Assembly (NCBI RefSeq): GCF_963966145.1
Contig: NC_091054.1
Coordinates: forward strand, 10,168,001-10,232,000
Direction: 5' to 3'
DNA: 64,000 nt
Source: Tenebrio molitor
Lineage: Eukaryota; Arthropoda; Insecta; Coleoptera; Tenebrionidae
Position 1 is the first letter of the stretch; each line of letters begins with the position of its first letter. Shown here piece by piece: positions 1 to 9,995 of this stretch. Both the position numbers and the translations under genes were made by a program. The notes beneath the pieces are model-generated. The model was not told the origin of the DNA and did not search any database. It saw nothing but the letters and a program-made list of their open reading frames with translations.

Positions 1-762
1 CGCCGGAATAACAGTATATAGACGTTCCAACAGATAGCTTTAATTGATCATCACCGGTTACAACATTTATCTGCAATCCAATGAATCACAACGGATTCGA
101 TGCCATCAGATAAACACGGTGCGACTCGAAGGAATCACGGCTCGTCATTGTGTAACGATTTAATCACCGACCAGATAATCCGACTAACGTTATCACATCG
201 CGATAACGGAAGACGTCCTCCTCATCGATTTGTTTTGTTTTGCTTTATGTTTGTCGAAATGCAGTTTTCCGTGCACCGACACGTTTCTTCGAGCCGGTGT
301 CACACGGTGGCCATGGGGGTCACGGCGAGCACGTTTTTACTGGAATCGTGCCCGTAACACGGTTGTCCGTCCCAAACGTTAATTTACTGTTAAATAAGAG
401 TTTTCGGTGTGACTCGGTTGCAGTTATAATTGGGATCGCATCAATATTAAACGCGGAACGCTCCAAAAATTTGCCGACGACCCAATTTTGTTTGCGTCTC
501 ATTATCAACACACACTCGGCTAATTGGACCGTCGAAAAACAAAAAAGACTGCCGGCACGACGACAGCCGAGAGGAGGGAAGAACACATGTTTTAATTGAA
601 CATCCACACAATTTCACTCTTATAACACTTACCAATCAAACCAGAAATAATAAGAGGTTCCGTCGAGGAGGCAACGTCGCCGCTCCGTCTTTTTCCGTTT
701 CATTATAATTACAAATGTCCGAGTGAGAGGCGAATAATTTCATGGTACCACTTCTCTTTCAG
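1..762 (+). other. Intron or upstream part of forked
   Basis: No supportable coding exon is seen. The stretch ends in a pyrimidine-rich splice acceptor (ctctttcag, last base 762) that opens the first visible forked exon, so it is most simply the preceding intron of that gene. The open frames here are short and lack protein-like composition. Confidence 0.55.
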
Positions 763-1967
763 CTACCAAACGGCTCAATTCCTCCTGCTCGGACCTGACC
801 ATTGTCAGTCTGAGCACGGATACCGACGACGCGGAGAAGCACGCTCCCAACCTGGTGAACAAGCAGAGGGTGCTGCCCTTCATCCCTCCCAGCTTCCCCG
901 GCAGCGCCGACTCCAACAACCTCATCAAGCCCTCCGAGTACTTGAAGAGCATCAGCGACAAGCGCTCCTCCACCTCGTCCCTCAGGAGCAACTCGGAGAG
1001 CGAGGAGGCGGTCATGACCGTGGAGGAGAAGGACGACGCCAGAGTGGGACCGCCGCCGCCGCCCCTTCCCGTCGACTCCGCCCCCAACAAGACCGACACC
1101 AACACCGACACCGCCAAGAAACAGCAGCAACCCCTGTCGGCCATCAGCATCCAGGACCTGAACTCGGTGCAGCTGCGCAGGACCGACAAGATGGTCGCCT
1201 CGAAGACGTTCTCGGCGCCGACGAGGAGTCTGAGTTTGCAGTGCTTGCAAAGCGAGCCCTACCTGGCCCAGAAGACCGACCTCATAGCCGAGCTCAAGCT
1301 CTCCAGGGACATCCCCGGCATCAAAAAGCTGAAGATCGAGCGGGCCAAAGTGGAGGAGAGCAAAGAGAAGGAGATGTACACCGAGATCTCCAAGCAGTTC
1401 ACAGCGACCAAATTCGTGGAGAAGGTGAGTGTGCGTGTGTGTGATTGTGTGAAGTGCGGTGTAACCGCACGCGCGCATTGCAGATCCCCGACAAAGACAA
1501 CACCGGCAACGTCATACCGGCGTGGAAGCGCCAGATGTTGGCGAAGAAAGCGGCCGAGCGAGCGCGGAAAGAGCTCGAGGAGCAGATGTTGCGCGAGGCG
1601 GAAGAGAAGCGCTTGCAGGCCATACCGCAGTGGAAGCGCCAGCTGATGCTGAAGAAGGAGGAGGCGGAACACAGGATCAGGTGAGTGAGCCAGGAAAATT
1701 AGAGTGTGGTGCGTGACACGGTGTGCGACCAGGTCGACCATCTACACCCCCAAAGTGGTGGACGACCCGCGCGCCCTCAAGATCCACGAGGCGCACGAGT
1801 GCCTCAAACAGGACAAACCCACGGAAGACTTCAACAACAACGAAAGCGCAAAGGAGGACGCCACCGCTCCCCACACGGAAGAGGAAGAACCCGACGAAGA
1901 CGCTAACATAATACCCTGGCGGGCGCAGCTCAGGAAAACAAACAGCAAACTCAACCTGCTGGACTAG
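763..1967 (+). CDS. f: forked (espin-like actin-bundling protein), 3' end of gene
   Basis: Three terminal exons are visible: 763-1424, 1484-1680 and 1733-1967, joined by 59- and 52-bp GT-AG introns with consistent phase. The exon at 763 opens in mid-codon, so the protein continues upstream of the window. The encoded C-terminus has the layout known from Drosophila Forked and vertebrate espins: a serine-rich linker, a polyproline run (PPPPPLPVD), a [12 protein letters not shown] segment, two WKRQ motifs ([18 protein letters not shown]) in a charged helical stretch, and a final [14 protein letters not shown] motif just before the stop. In espins this region is the actin-bundling module. The family cross-links parallel actin filaments in bristles, hairs and microvilli. 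The identification is from family knowledge and motif order. Confidence 0.88.
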
Positions 1968-3386
1968 TGATCGAACGGAGCTCCACCGGAACGGCTCCGT
2001 TTTGTTACTGTGTAGTTATGTAAATCGTTGTTATCTATATTCATAGTCTATCCAAGTGGCTAATTTAATCGACTTAACTGTAAACTTGACAGATGCAATA
2101 CTAGACTTAAGTTAAGACAAGTCAACTATGTGATGTATGTTTTGTATTAGTATTTTAACGTAGGTAGTGCAGTTTTAGCGACAAATGACTGACGCGATTA
2201 AATTATTTAAAGGAAACAATTGCAGAAGGTTCGGGAAAATTCAGCTTCGGTACTCAGATTTCTGAACATTTTAGTAGTTAGTGGATTTGTAACATGTAGC
2301 CGCTTTCACACACAATAAACGTCCAAAAATCAAGGGGGATTGTTTTTGTTTTTGCTGCTAGACACCACTTAGACCAATATAATATATTTAGACCAATAAT
2401 TTACAGAATAATTACATCACTGAAGCAATAAAAAAACATTGTATCATCTTAAAAATTTAAATAGTTGGAAAAAGTGAAACAAAGTAACAAGAAAATTAAA
2501 TAAATATGTGCAAGTATTCGTACAGTTTAGCAACACTTGTTGAAAATGACGACCTAAACGTACAAGAAAACAACAATCGTATGAATACAAGATAAATCAA
2601 TATAAATCGCTATGTAGATCGCATTTGGTTCACCTGAGACTCGGCATGGTTCCAAAATGAAGTGTGGCGGCGCTAGTGTCGCTACTGTGACCTCGACCTC
2701 GCGGTAACAAATGAACGTAAGAAATGGCAGTCTGTGTCGTACGAATTCATTCGATTCTCGAAAATCGTGGAAGGCTTCACTTACGCGATATAAAAAATCC
2801 ACCGAGGCACCTCTAGAATTTTATAATGATTTGTCTCATAGTTGTAAAAATCAATGAGAATTTTCAACAAGCATTTAACAAAAAAGAAAACTTATATACA
2901 ATTTAGCGATGGCCAATTTTCCAACGGTTATTTTCCATTGCCTTATGATCTATCAAATTAAACTACTCAAGTGTTTTAATTATGGATTCGTCCCACCGCT
3001 CGAATTATCCTGCGCGACGCACTTTACTTTTTCCGAGTCTTGATTTTTTAAATTTTCTTTTGAACAAAGTGTGACCAGTGTCAGTTTTGAATTCGGTTAT
3101 TCCAGATTACGTGAAAGAGTCGGCTCGTTTATACAAATTGTACAACATCCTCGATCCCGGAAAAACAACAAACAAAAACAAAATTTGAGATTATCGACGC
3201 CTTCCTGATTTGAATCATACAAACAAATAAAAACAAACAAAAAAAAAAACCAACGAGAAATAAACGTGTTCAACTATCACAGACTCAAAGAAAAAAAAAA
3301 ATTAAGAGCACCAAAACAAAAACGTAAACTCATACGGAAGGCAACTTCAACTGTTGAACGAGTAGGAAATCTGCAGGAGTGGTGTT
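1968..3386. other. forked 3' UTR and convergent intergenic region
   Basis: AT-rich sequence between two convergent genes. It holds the probable forked 3' UTR (to about 2340) and the HAPSTR1 3' UTR (below 3387). A-rich tracts occur at 3160-3300. No protein-like open frame is seen. Confidence 0.6.
2314..2319 (+). terminator. Likely forked poly(A) signal
   Basis: AATAAA about 350 bp after the forked stop codon, in AT-rich non-coding sequence. A second AATAAA lies near 2426. Use of either is inferred. Confidence 0.45.
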
Positions 3387-4472
3387 TCACATGTATCGAG
3401 GTCTCTTTTGTTGCGTAGGACTGTCCATTGTTACATCGGATGGGCTGGCTGGTCTCTTACAGTGCCTGGCCATCTCGCCCGTAATGAAAGCGCACAGGTC
3501 GGGCCCGCGGGCGATGCAGGACAGCGGTGACCTCGCTAGGGCCTCCCTGAACGTGTGCAGCTCCGTGTTCAGACCGAGAGATTCGGGCGGCGACACCCCC
3601 GGCGGCGGCGATATGTTCCTAGGTCGCGGAGACATGGGGATCCTGCCAAAGCGACAACCGTAAAACGTCAAACCAAAATAGAAAGGGAGAGGACCGGAAC
3701 GACGAGAAAGGAGCCAGGAGGCGGTCACAATAGACAAATGTCATTTCCAAAGTGCTGATAAGGCGGGATTGAGCGATCACGTGATGTGTACAGATGGATC
3801 GGGCGCGTTTGATAAAAAGGGTTGACTGACCTGTGGTGGGTGTGGTGGTGGTACTGGTGGTGGTTGGGCTTGGGTGGAAGTTTTCCCGAGAGGTAGGCCA
3901 GCAGGTCCTCCCTGCAGATCAAGCGCCGTTTTCTCTTGGCCCAGTTGAGTATTTCCTTGTTCCGCTTTTGGTATCCGCTCTGTTTGGCCAAGTCGCTCGA
4001 CTTCCGCAGCCCGTCCGAAGATTCTGAAAGATTGTCGTGAGAGGAAAAAATCGGACGGGGCCGCGACCTTCGTACCTTTGTAGAGTGAAGTGACCGTCCC
4101 CGCAGCCGTCTGAAACTGCAGCCAGAGCGTCGCCGGCTCCCCCGTTACCCGATCTGCGGAAAAGAAACACTCGATTACGCCACGAGGAGCGACTGCACAG
4201 CTGATCGCTGATCAATAGAATGTCAACAAGATGTCGGTGGTCGAGAAAAAATCCGCCCACCCCGGCGTCGGGATGGGGGCGGCACGAGACTCACCACGAT
4301 ACAACTGTGCTATAGCTGCGGCGGAATCCTGAAAGGCAGTCCATATTCTGGTGTGGGAATTTTCGGATTCGTCACGAAGGGATTGCTCGTAGTCCGGCTG
4401 CTCGTCCACGGAATCGGCACACTGTTGCTCCCATCCCGACAACCACGATTCACCGTCTCCGTCACCGTTCAT
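3387..4472 (-). CDS. HAPSTR1: HAPSTR1 / C16orf72 orthologue (HUWE1-associated stress-response protein)
   Basis: Four exons join in frame into 234 codons plus stop: 4472-4295, 4153-4076, 4023-3831 and 3642-3387. The gene structure required stitching, because each exon lies in a different reading frame. Diagnostic segments follow the human order: a FQDSAAAIAQLYR repeat, a second FQTAAGTVTSLYK repeat, then GYQKRNKEILNWAKRKRR and CREDLLAYLSGKLPP, a LNTELHTFREAL segment, an FITGEMARH segment and the C-terminal DSPTQQKRPR tail, which resembles a basic nuclear-localisation signal. The human protein has about 275 residues and works with the ubiquitin ligase HUWE1 in nuclear stress responses. A beetle-specific histidine run ends exon 3. 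The function is transferred from the family. Confidence 0.9.
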
Positions 4473-4860
4473 TTCACCAAGTTAAAAGGGCTTCACAGAA
4501 CACAAAGGGATTTCTTACAACTACGCGATAACTTTCAGCTACACACGGCCATGTTTGACGAATTGACAGATTGCGGAAAACAGGCTTGCCAACATCCTGA
4601 CGCAACATCACCACACCAAAAATCGCCATCTTTAATTCTTCATTCAAATCGAATTATTACAAAAACCCAAAAACTTTATCCTAAACTGGAAAAACATTCT
4701 TTCCCATTCGCGCAACATATCAAACTTAATTCATATTTCGATAACTTTCCCCTGACGCAGCTGAAAAAAAGTGCGAACATCTCCGCAAGGACAAGCATAC
4801 ATACGTGCTGATATTTAACAAAATTTATTTAAAACGAAAAAACAAGACTATTCCAACTCT
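4473..4860. promoter_or_regulatory. HAPSTR1 upstream region and mRpS33 3' UTR
   Basis: No gene is seen in these 388 bp. The sequence TTTATT at 4824-4829 (AATAAA on the minus strand) is a plausible poly(A) signal for mRpS33, about 30 bp after its stop codon. The rest should contain the HAPSTR1 promoter and 5' UTR. No TATA box is obvious. Confidence 0.5.
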
Positions 4861-5214
4861 CTATTCTTCTTTGGGCGGCTGTTTCGACCTCACTTGTCTC
4901 TTGGGCTTCGCCTTGCCCCGAAGTACCCTCATCCTCTCCATCTCCTCTTGAAAATCGGCATGTTCGTCCCTGTACAGTCCGTAATGTCTCAACTTTATCA
5001 TCAACCACCCCGTCTCGACGTGTCTGGGGTAGTAATGCGTCACTTCCCTTCGCAAATTGAGCGGTTTTTCGCTGAACATCCGGACCACCTTCATTGACTT
5101 GGAGTTGGTCGGTCGGGCAACTTCACCGAATATGCGATTGCTGAGTCGCAACATTCGTCTCGCATATTCCGTCGACAGTTTTGTTAAATCTGCGTATTTA
5201 GCGTAACGACTCAT
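4861..5214 (-). CDS. mRpS33: Mitochondrial ribosomal protein S33
   Basis: A single-exon frame of 117 codons plus stop. The N-terminus (MSRYAKYADLTKLSTEYARR) and the core RIFGEVARPTNSKSMKVVR match the mS33 family in order and length; the human protein has about 106 residues. The lysine/arginine-rich tail (KAKPKRQVRSKQPPKEE) is typical of mitoribosomal proteins. It is a component of the small mitoribosomal subunit. The next gene starts divergently about 480 bp away, so the two probably share a promoter region. Confidence 0.92.
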   Translation of the reverse strand: MSRYAKYADLTKLSTEYARRMLRLSNRIFGEVARPTNSKSMKVVRMFSEKPLNLRREVTHYYPRHVETGWLMIKLRHYGLYRDEHADFQEEMERMRVLRGKAKPKRQVRSKQPPKEE

Positions 5215-5695
5215 TTCTTTTCGATAGTAGAAAAATCAAAAAGTGGGGTTATGACACCGACTGTCTTGGGGGGAGAGGGCGACAGATGGCGCTGAGTGGA
5301 ACGAAGAATTAAATTATATTTATCCTGATGACGACAGATGATATTTGTACACTTAAAATAGACAAATTCAATTTCCACTTTTTTGGTGCAAATTGGCAAA
5401 ATGGATCAGTTTTGAAAAAAAAAAACTTTCCAATCTGCAATACCGACAAAAACGTCAAATTTGACAGGTTGATTGTTGATAAATAAGGTTAGGCGTAATT
5501 GTTTACAAGTGAGTCAGCCGCATTATGTACAATTAAGTGCCGCATTAAGTAAGTCCCCGTTGTGTAAATCCGAGATTTAACAGGGCAAACATTCCAGATA
5601 ACAAGTTTCTAAAATGAATTACTTCTGTGATGTGGCATTTTCGGCAGTCAAATAATTTGTTGATATTTTGTGTCTTAATCCTATCTGCAGGTTTT
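5215..5695. promoter_or_regulatory. Bidirectional promoter region between mRpS33 and the 65-residue gene
   Basis: The start codons point away from each other. On the plus strand, splice donors GTGAGT (near 5507) and GTAAGT (near 5548), and an acceptor ending ctgcag at 5690, indicate a 5' UTR intron for the downstream small gene. No TATA box is evident. An ORF on the minus strand here (5545-5907) is the antisense of the small gene and is not accepted. Confidence 0.45.
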
Positions 5696-5941
5696 ATGTT
5701 GCACTTTAAAATCTTGTACAATAAACACCAAAAACACTTGAGGATACAAGAAATACAAGAAAGAGTGAGTACAAAATGTGGCCTTGACCAACCATAATTG
5801 ACAGACTTGCAGATGACCGAAATTGCCAACACTATACACACTGTGGAAGGAGTGGCAAACACCACAGACTTTTTAATCAAGAGACTAGAGAAGACTGTGA
5901 AGCGCAAACCTTACAGAGCTAAACTGAAAAGAATGAGATGA
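5696..5941 (+). CDS. Unrecognised 65-residue basic helical protein
   Basis: Two coding exons, 5696-5764 and 5813-5941, flank a 48-bp intron with a good donor (AGA|GTGAGT) and acceptor (ttgcag). The upstream exon begins at a splice acceptor (ctgcag, 5690), with ATG six bases inside it. The joined product is 65 residues. It starts MLHFKILYNKHQKH, continues with a polar, probably helical or coiled-coil middle (IQEIQERMTEIANTIHTVEG), and ends in a strongly basic tail (KRKPYRAKLKRMR). No membrane segment or signal peptide is seen. A poly(A) signal lies at 6175-6180. I do not recognise the family. The split frame makes it easy to miss. The basic tail would fit nucleic-acid or ribosome binding, but this is only a guess. 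Confidence 0.5.
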
Positions 5942-6065
5942 CAGTGATTGATTTTACCAACACCTTTGACTTACAAAGCTTCTAAAGTCAATTCAATCCT
6001 TACTAAATCGCTTTAGTTTAACTAATTTGTTGGTTCATTGGAAAATTTTAGCTGTTGTTGACTAA

Positions 6066-6180
6066 TTTATTGGAATGTTGAGTGTGGTACTAGCACAAAT
6101 TAGCCAGGAATGGATTTAAATAAATGCCATATTTATATAGATGTTTTATAAAGTAATTGTTTAGAAAATGTGACAATAAA
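6066..6180. terminator. Overlapping convergent poly(A) signals
   Basis: AATAAA at 6175-6180 serves the plus-strand 65-residue gene. TTTATT at 6066-6071 reads AATAAA on the minus strand, about 135 bp after the SGSH stop. If both are used, the two 3' UTRs overlap by roughly 100-130 bp. Confidence 0.45.
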
Positions 6181-6204
6181 TATATTTTTGTGTTTCTTAC
6201 GCGT

Positions 6205-8284
6205 TCACATGTTCTCCAAAGGCATACATTGCGGATTATTTCTGTAATTCCCCTTGTTTTCTAAGACCGCGTGCGGGGAGCAAATCCAAGGATCACTGGT
6301 CACATTCTGCCACTGGAACAACCTCAACTCCAACTCTTTCATGATGACCTTGTAATCATTTTTCCCCGCCAGATTGTTCAATTCCTCCGGGTCGTGTTTC
6401 AAATCGTACAACTCCCATTCCGGCCTGTTGTAATACTCCTTCAGAGTTTTGAACCAGTACAGATTTTCTTTGTTTCTGGTGCGGTTCAAAATGCCCTGAA
6501 AACACACAATTCAGATGCGTTCAACCAATCGCTCGATTTACTTGAAACGTGGGGGACAAGTAGAAGTCTTGGTCGATGGGAAAGGCGCTCTGGTAGTTCA
6601 AATTGTGGATCAGTTTGTAGCGGTGCGTTCTGATCATGCGCATCGGGTAATACATCGTGACCTCGTGCAGAACGTGGCTGGCGAACACTGCCTCCCCTGT
6701 GGTGTTCTTGGGTTCTACAAGCGACCAAAAAATTTACGCCGACTCTCGATACTCTGCAAAACCTTTGTCTAGAAGAGGTAAAAGACTGCGTCCTGTCAGA
6801 ACGGGGTCTGCTTCGATTTCGTTGGTCTCTTGGGTGATGTTGTACCAATCCAGGACTGTCGGGACCACGTCTAGAAGGCTCGTTAAGGAATAGGTGACTT
6901 GATAGCGCCGTTCGGTGTGCAGCGGCGACGAAATCAACATAGGCTCGGCTATACCAGAATCGTAAAAATTCGTTCTACCGTTGGGGAACGGAATTCCGTT
7001 GTCTGAACTGTAAATAACTAGAGTGTCATCCTCGTGGCCTGAATCTTTCAGTTCTTGCAACACCAGTCCCACCCCTTGGTCGAGTCGCGAGATCGTGGTG
7101 TACTGAGCGGCGACATCTTTCCGCGCCTCTATCGTGTTAGGTATATAGTAGGGCAATTCGAGTTCGTCAAATTGGTAGTAAATAGGGTGCCAATCCGGTA
7201 TCAAACCCATACCTTCGTCCCCGTTGCCGAAATGTTGACAAAACTCGCCGTATTCCGGATTGGTGTGGCCGCAACGGTGCGGATCGTGGAAAGCCACGTA
7301 AAGGAAGAAAGGCCTGAAAGGGGCACGCTTAATCGAGCAAAAACGAGATGTGAGTGTGCCGTGACGAGCTGACCCAAGCGCGTCACGGCATACTCAAATC
7401 GCGTTCGTTTTGTGTTACTCCGTCGAGTTGTTCAGAAACTCTCTGGTCAACAATTTGATGTGCGTGATGTTTCGGCCCACTTGCAGGATCGAGTTGTTCT
7501 CTTCGGTTTGTTCGTAGTCGAAAGAGTAGGTGTTAGGGGGCCCCACGTGCTTCTTCCCAATGATCCCGGTTCTGATTCCGCGATCCCTCAGGATGTTGGG
7601 CAGCGAGCGGACGTTCGTGAACGAGTCGAAGTGATTCTCGGCTTGGTGCAGTCCGTACATGCCGTTCTGGTGCGCCGGCATCCCAGTCAGCAGCGCCGCA
7701 CGGCTACAATCGCAATTTTCAATGGATTCGAAAAGTTCAGGGACCTACCTTGGGGAACAACTGCTCACCGAGGTGTAAGCGTTGTTGAAAATCAAACTTT
7801 TTTTGGCCAACGCGTCCAGATTCGGCGTCTGGCAGATCTTGTTCCTGTACACTCCCATTTCGAAGCCCCCATCGTCGGCTTAAACAATTTTCGTTCAAAT
7901 TTTGCGCCACCGCCTTAACCTCACTTTTCACGATTGACATTTGTAGATGATCGCTCGAGATAACGAGTGACGTGTTGGGAGTCGTTTAAAATATAAATCG
8001 ATCGTAAAATAAGCGACACATATGATTTTGCCCCCGTCAAAACAATTTCGTTGAATGGCCCAGTTCAAATACTACGAATACGCTACTGCCCTAACCTCAC
8101 TTTTTCACGTTTGACATTTGTAGATAAGAATCACTCGAGATAATGAAGTGACGTGTCAGAAGTGGTTTGTAAGGTAAATTGTGCGTAACTCACCTAAAAT
8201 AAGCAGCACGTTCAATTTTTTACCAGTTTCGGCGTAAACCGTCGACGAAATTAGCAGTAAGAAGGCTAAACCGGCCGTGTCCAT
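6205..8284 (-). CDS. SGSH: N-sulfoglucosamine sulfohydrolase (heparan N-sulfatase)
   Basis: Six exons join in frame to 506 codons plus stop, close to the ~502 residues of human SGSH: 8284-8194, 7878-7749, 7703-7419, 7313-6763, 6714-6542 and 6495-6205. The N-terminus is a signal peptide ([18 protein letters not shown]). The metal-binding ADDGGFE follows. The sulfatase signature [13 protein letters not shown] has Cys71 as the residue converted to formylglycine, and it is split by intron 2. Further matches are [50 protein letters not shown] and [12 protein letters not shown]. The enzyme removes N-linked sulfate from glucosamine at the end of heparan sulfate in lysosomes. The donor of exon 4 (AAAG|GTTTTG) is weak, but it is the only one that keeps frame. 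Its start codon lies 25 bp from that of phosphomannomutase on the other strand. Confidence 0.93.
7882..8168. repeat. Imperfect direct duplication in SGSH intron 1
   Basis: Two copies, about 7882-7988 and 8038-8168, share long runs such as taacctcact, gacatttgtagat, ctcgagataa and gtgacgtgt. They fill most of the 315-bp first intron of SGSH. No coding potential is seen. Confidence 0.7.
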
Positions 8285-8309
8285 CTTGCAATTTGGAGCG
8301 AAATTCAAA
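8285..8309. promoter_or_regulatory. 25-bp spacer between divergent SGSH and phosphomannomutase starts
   Basis: The minus-strand ATG (8284-8282) and plus-strand ATG (8310-8312) are separated by 25 bp. Either both 5' UTRs are extremely short, or each transcript starts inside or beyond the opposite gene, giving overlapping 5' ends. Confidence 0.75.
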
Positions 8310-9056
8310 ATGTCTCCCAAAAAAATCTTGTGTCTTTTCGACGTGGACGGCACGCTGACCAAGGCCCGACAGTCGATCAGCCGAGAACTGGACGAGTTCA
8401 TCCAAACAAAGCTGAAACCGTTGTGCACGTTGGGCCTAGTCGGGGGGTCAGACTTCAAGAAGATCGCTGAACAGATGAACGGCGATGACGTGATCTTCCG
8501 CTTCGACTACGTCTTCCCCGAGAACGGACTCGTCCAGTACAAGTTCGGCAAGGAGGTGGAGCGCCAGAGCATCCAGAAATTCATGGGGGAGGAGAAACTC
8601 CAAAAATTTATAAACTACACCCTGAGCTATCTGTCCACGGTGGTGCTCCCGGTGAAGCGGGGCACGTTCGTCGAGCTACGCGCCGGGATGCTCAACATCT
8701 CCCCGATAGGACGGTCGTGCTCGCAAGAGGAGCGCGAGAGCTTCGAAAAGTACGACAAAGAGTACAACGTGAGGCAGACGATGATCGACTCTCTGAAGAA
8801 GCGCTTTCCCGACATCGGCCTGGCGTACAGTATAGGAGGGCAGATCAGCTTCGACGTATTCCCGAAAGGCTGGGACAAGACTTACTGCTTGCGCCACCTG
8901 GAGAGCGAGGGCTACGACGAAATACACTTCTTCGGCGACAAAACGGACAAAGGGGGCAACGACTACGAGATCTACAACGATCCCAGAACGATAGGACACA
9001 AAGTGATGAATCCCGAAGACACCAGAAAACAACTCGAACAACTGTTCAATCTATGA
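8310..9056 (+). CDS. PMM2: Phosphomannomutase
   Basis: An intronless frame of 248 codons plus stop, as in the eukaryotic PMM family (human PMM2 246 residues). The HAD-type motif FDVDGTLT places the phosphorylated Asp11 and general acid Asp13. Other family blocks are [62 protein letters not shown] and the metal-binding [16 protein letters not shown]. The cytosolic enzyme converts mannose-6-phosphate to mannose-1-phosphate for GDP-mannose, and so feeds N-glycosylation, GPI anchors and dolichol-mannose. I chose the ATG at 8310 rather than in-frame sequence upstream, because [14 protein letters not shown] aligns with the family start. No other phosphomannomutase is visible in the window. Confidence 0.96.
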   Translation: MSPKKILCLFDVDGTLTKARQSISRELDEFIQTKLKPLCTLGLVGGSDFKKIAEQMNGDDVIFRFDYVFPENGLVQYKFGKEVERQSIQKFMGEEKLQKFINYTLSYLSTVVLPVKRGTFVELRAGMLNISPIGRSCSQEERESFEKYDKEYNVRQTMIDSLKKRFPDIGLAYSIGGQISFDVFPKGWDKTYCLRHLESEGYDEIHFFGDKTDKGGNDYEIYNDPRTIGHKVMNPEDTRKQLEQLFNL

Positions 9057-9061
9057 TCTAT

Positions 9062-9080
9062 TTTATTAAATAAATTTATT
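9062..9080. terminator. Palindromic poly(A) signals shared by convergent genes
   Basis: AATAAA at 9069-9074 lies 13 bp after the phosphomannomutase stop. TTTATT at 9075-9080 and 9062-9067 gives AATAAA on the minus strand. The first of these overlaps the AUH stop codon (9078-9076). Confidence 0.6.
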
Positions 9081-9995
9081 GGCCAGTATATTGTGGCTTC
9101 CTCTTTTCGTTGAACGCCTGCAGCCCTTCCTGTCTGTCCTGCGTGGGGATCAACTGCGCGTAACACGCCTCTTCGATCGCCAACCCCGAGCCCACGTCCA
9201 CTTGCATCCCCTTGTTGATCGCTCTCTTGGCCATCCGCACAGCCACAGGTCCATTCGGCAGGATCTCCCTCGCCAAATCCAGCGATTTAAGATAAGCCGC
9301 GTCCCCGCTGGAGTTCTGCGCCACCACGTGATTCACGATGCCCAGATTGTAGGCGGCGCCACCATCGATCACTCGCGCCGTGTAGATCAACTCTTTGGCG
9401 ACGGCGGGGTTGATGAGGCGCGGCAGTCTCTGCGTGCCCCCGGCTCCGGGGATGATCGCCAGGCGGCTCTCCACCAGCCCCATCTTGGCGTCGCTGGCGG
9501 CCACCCGGATGTCGCACGCCAGAGCCATCTCGAGGCCGCCACCCAGCGCCAGTCCGTCGACGGCGCCGATCACCGGGACCGGCAAATCGCAGATCTGGTC
9601 CATCAGGCTCCTGAGTCCCGCGACGAAGAGTCCCACTTGTTCGCGAGGCATCGTCGCGCGCTCCTTCAGGTCGGCGCCTGGAAGATCACTTGAAGGACGG
9701 TCGGACAAACCGGGGATTTACCTGCGCAGAAGACTCCCGGAACTAAACTCCTCAGCACCACAACCCTAGCCTGAGCGTCGAATGTGACCTTCTGGAGGGC
9801 GCTCTTGATCTGCTCCACCAGACCCGCGCTCAGAGCGTTCTTCTGTTTGGGCCTGTTGAACCCGAACACCACGATCCCCTTGTCGGCGCCATCTAGGTTT
9901 TGGTAGACTAAATCGGGGCGAGCCTCCGAGATTTTTCGGACGCTCTGTATATACAAACTTTTCGGAATTTTCTGGACGGATCTTATCAGCAACAT
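9076..9995 (-). CDS. AUH: Methylglutaconyl-CoA hydratase, AUH type (mitochondrial crotonase)
   Basis: Two exons, 9995-9722 and 9677-9076, flank a 44-bp intron and give 291 codons plus stop. The N-terminus ([20 protein letters not shown]) is basic and lacks acidic residues, as expected of a mitochondrial targeting peptide. The crotonase fold is clear: [20 protein letters not shown] (oxyanion hole), [20 protein letters not shown] and [22 protein letters not shown] with its catalytic glutamate, then the C-terminal [11 protein letters not shown]. In leucine breakdown AUH hydrates 3-methylglutaconyl-CoA to HMG-CoA, and the mammalian protein also binds AU-rich RNA. A plain enoyl-CoA hydratase is the main alternative. 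The [19 protein letters not shown] block and spacing favour AUH. It converges with phosphomannomutase, the stops being 19 bp apart. Confidence 0.88.

Noticed and set aside
740..1478. Long minus-strand frames opposite forked
   Set aside because: They are antisense shadows of the GC-rich forked exons. The plus-strand frame matches espin/forked motifs and has correct splice sites.
5545..5907. 120-residue hydrophobic minus-strand frame
   Set aside because: It is antisense to the spliced 65-residue gene and has no family-like motif.
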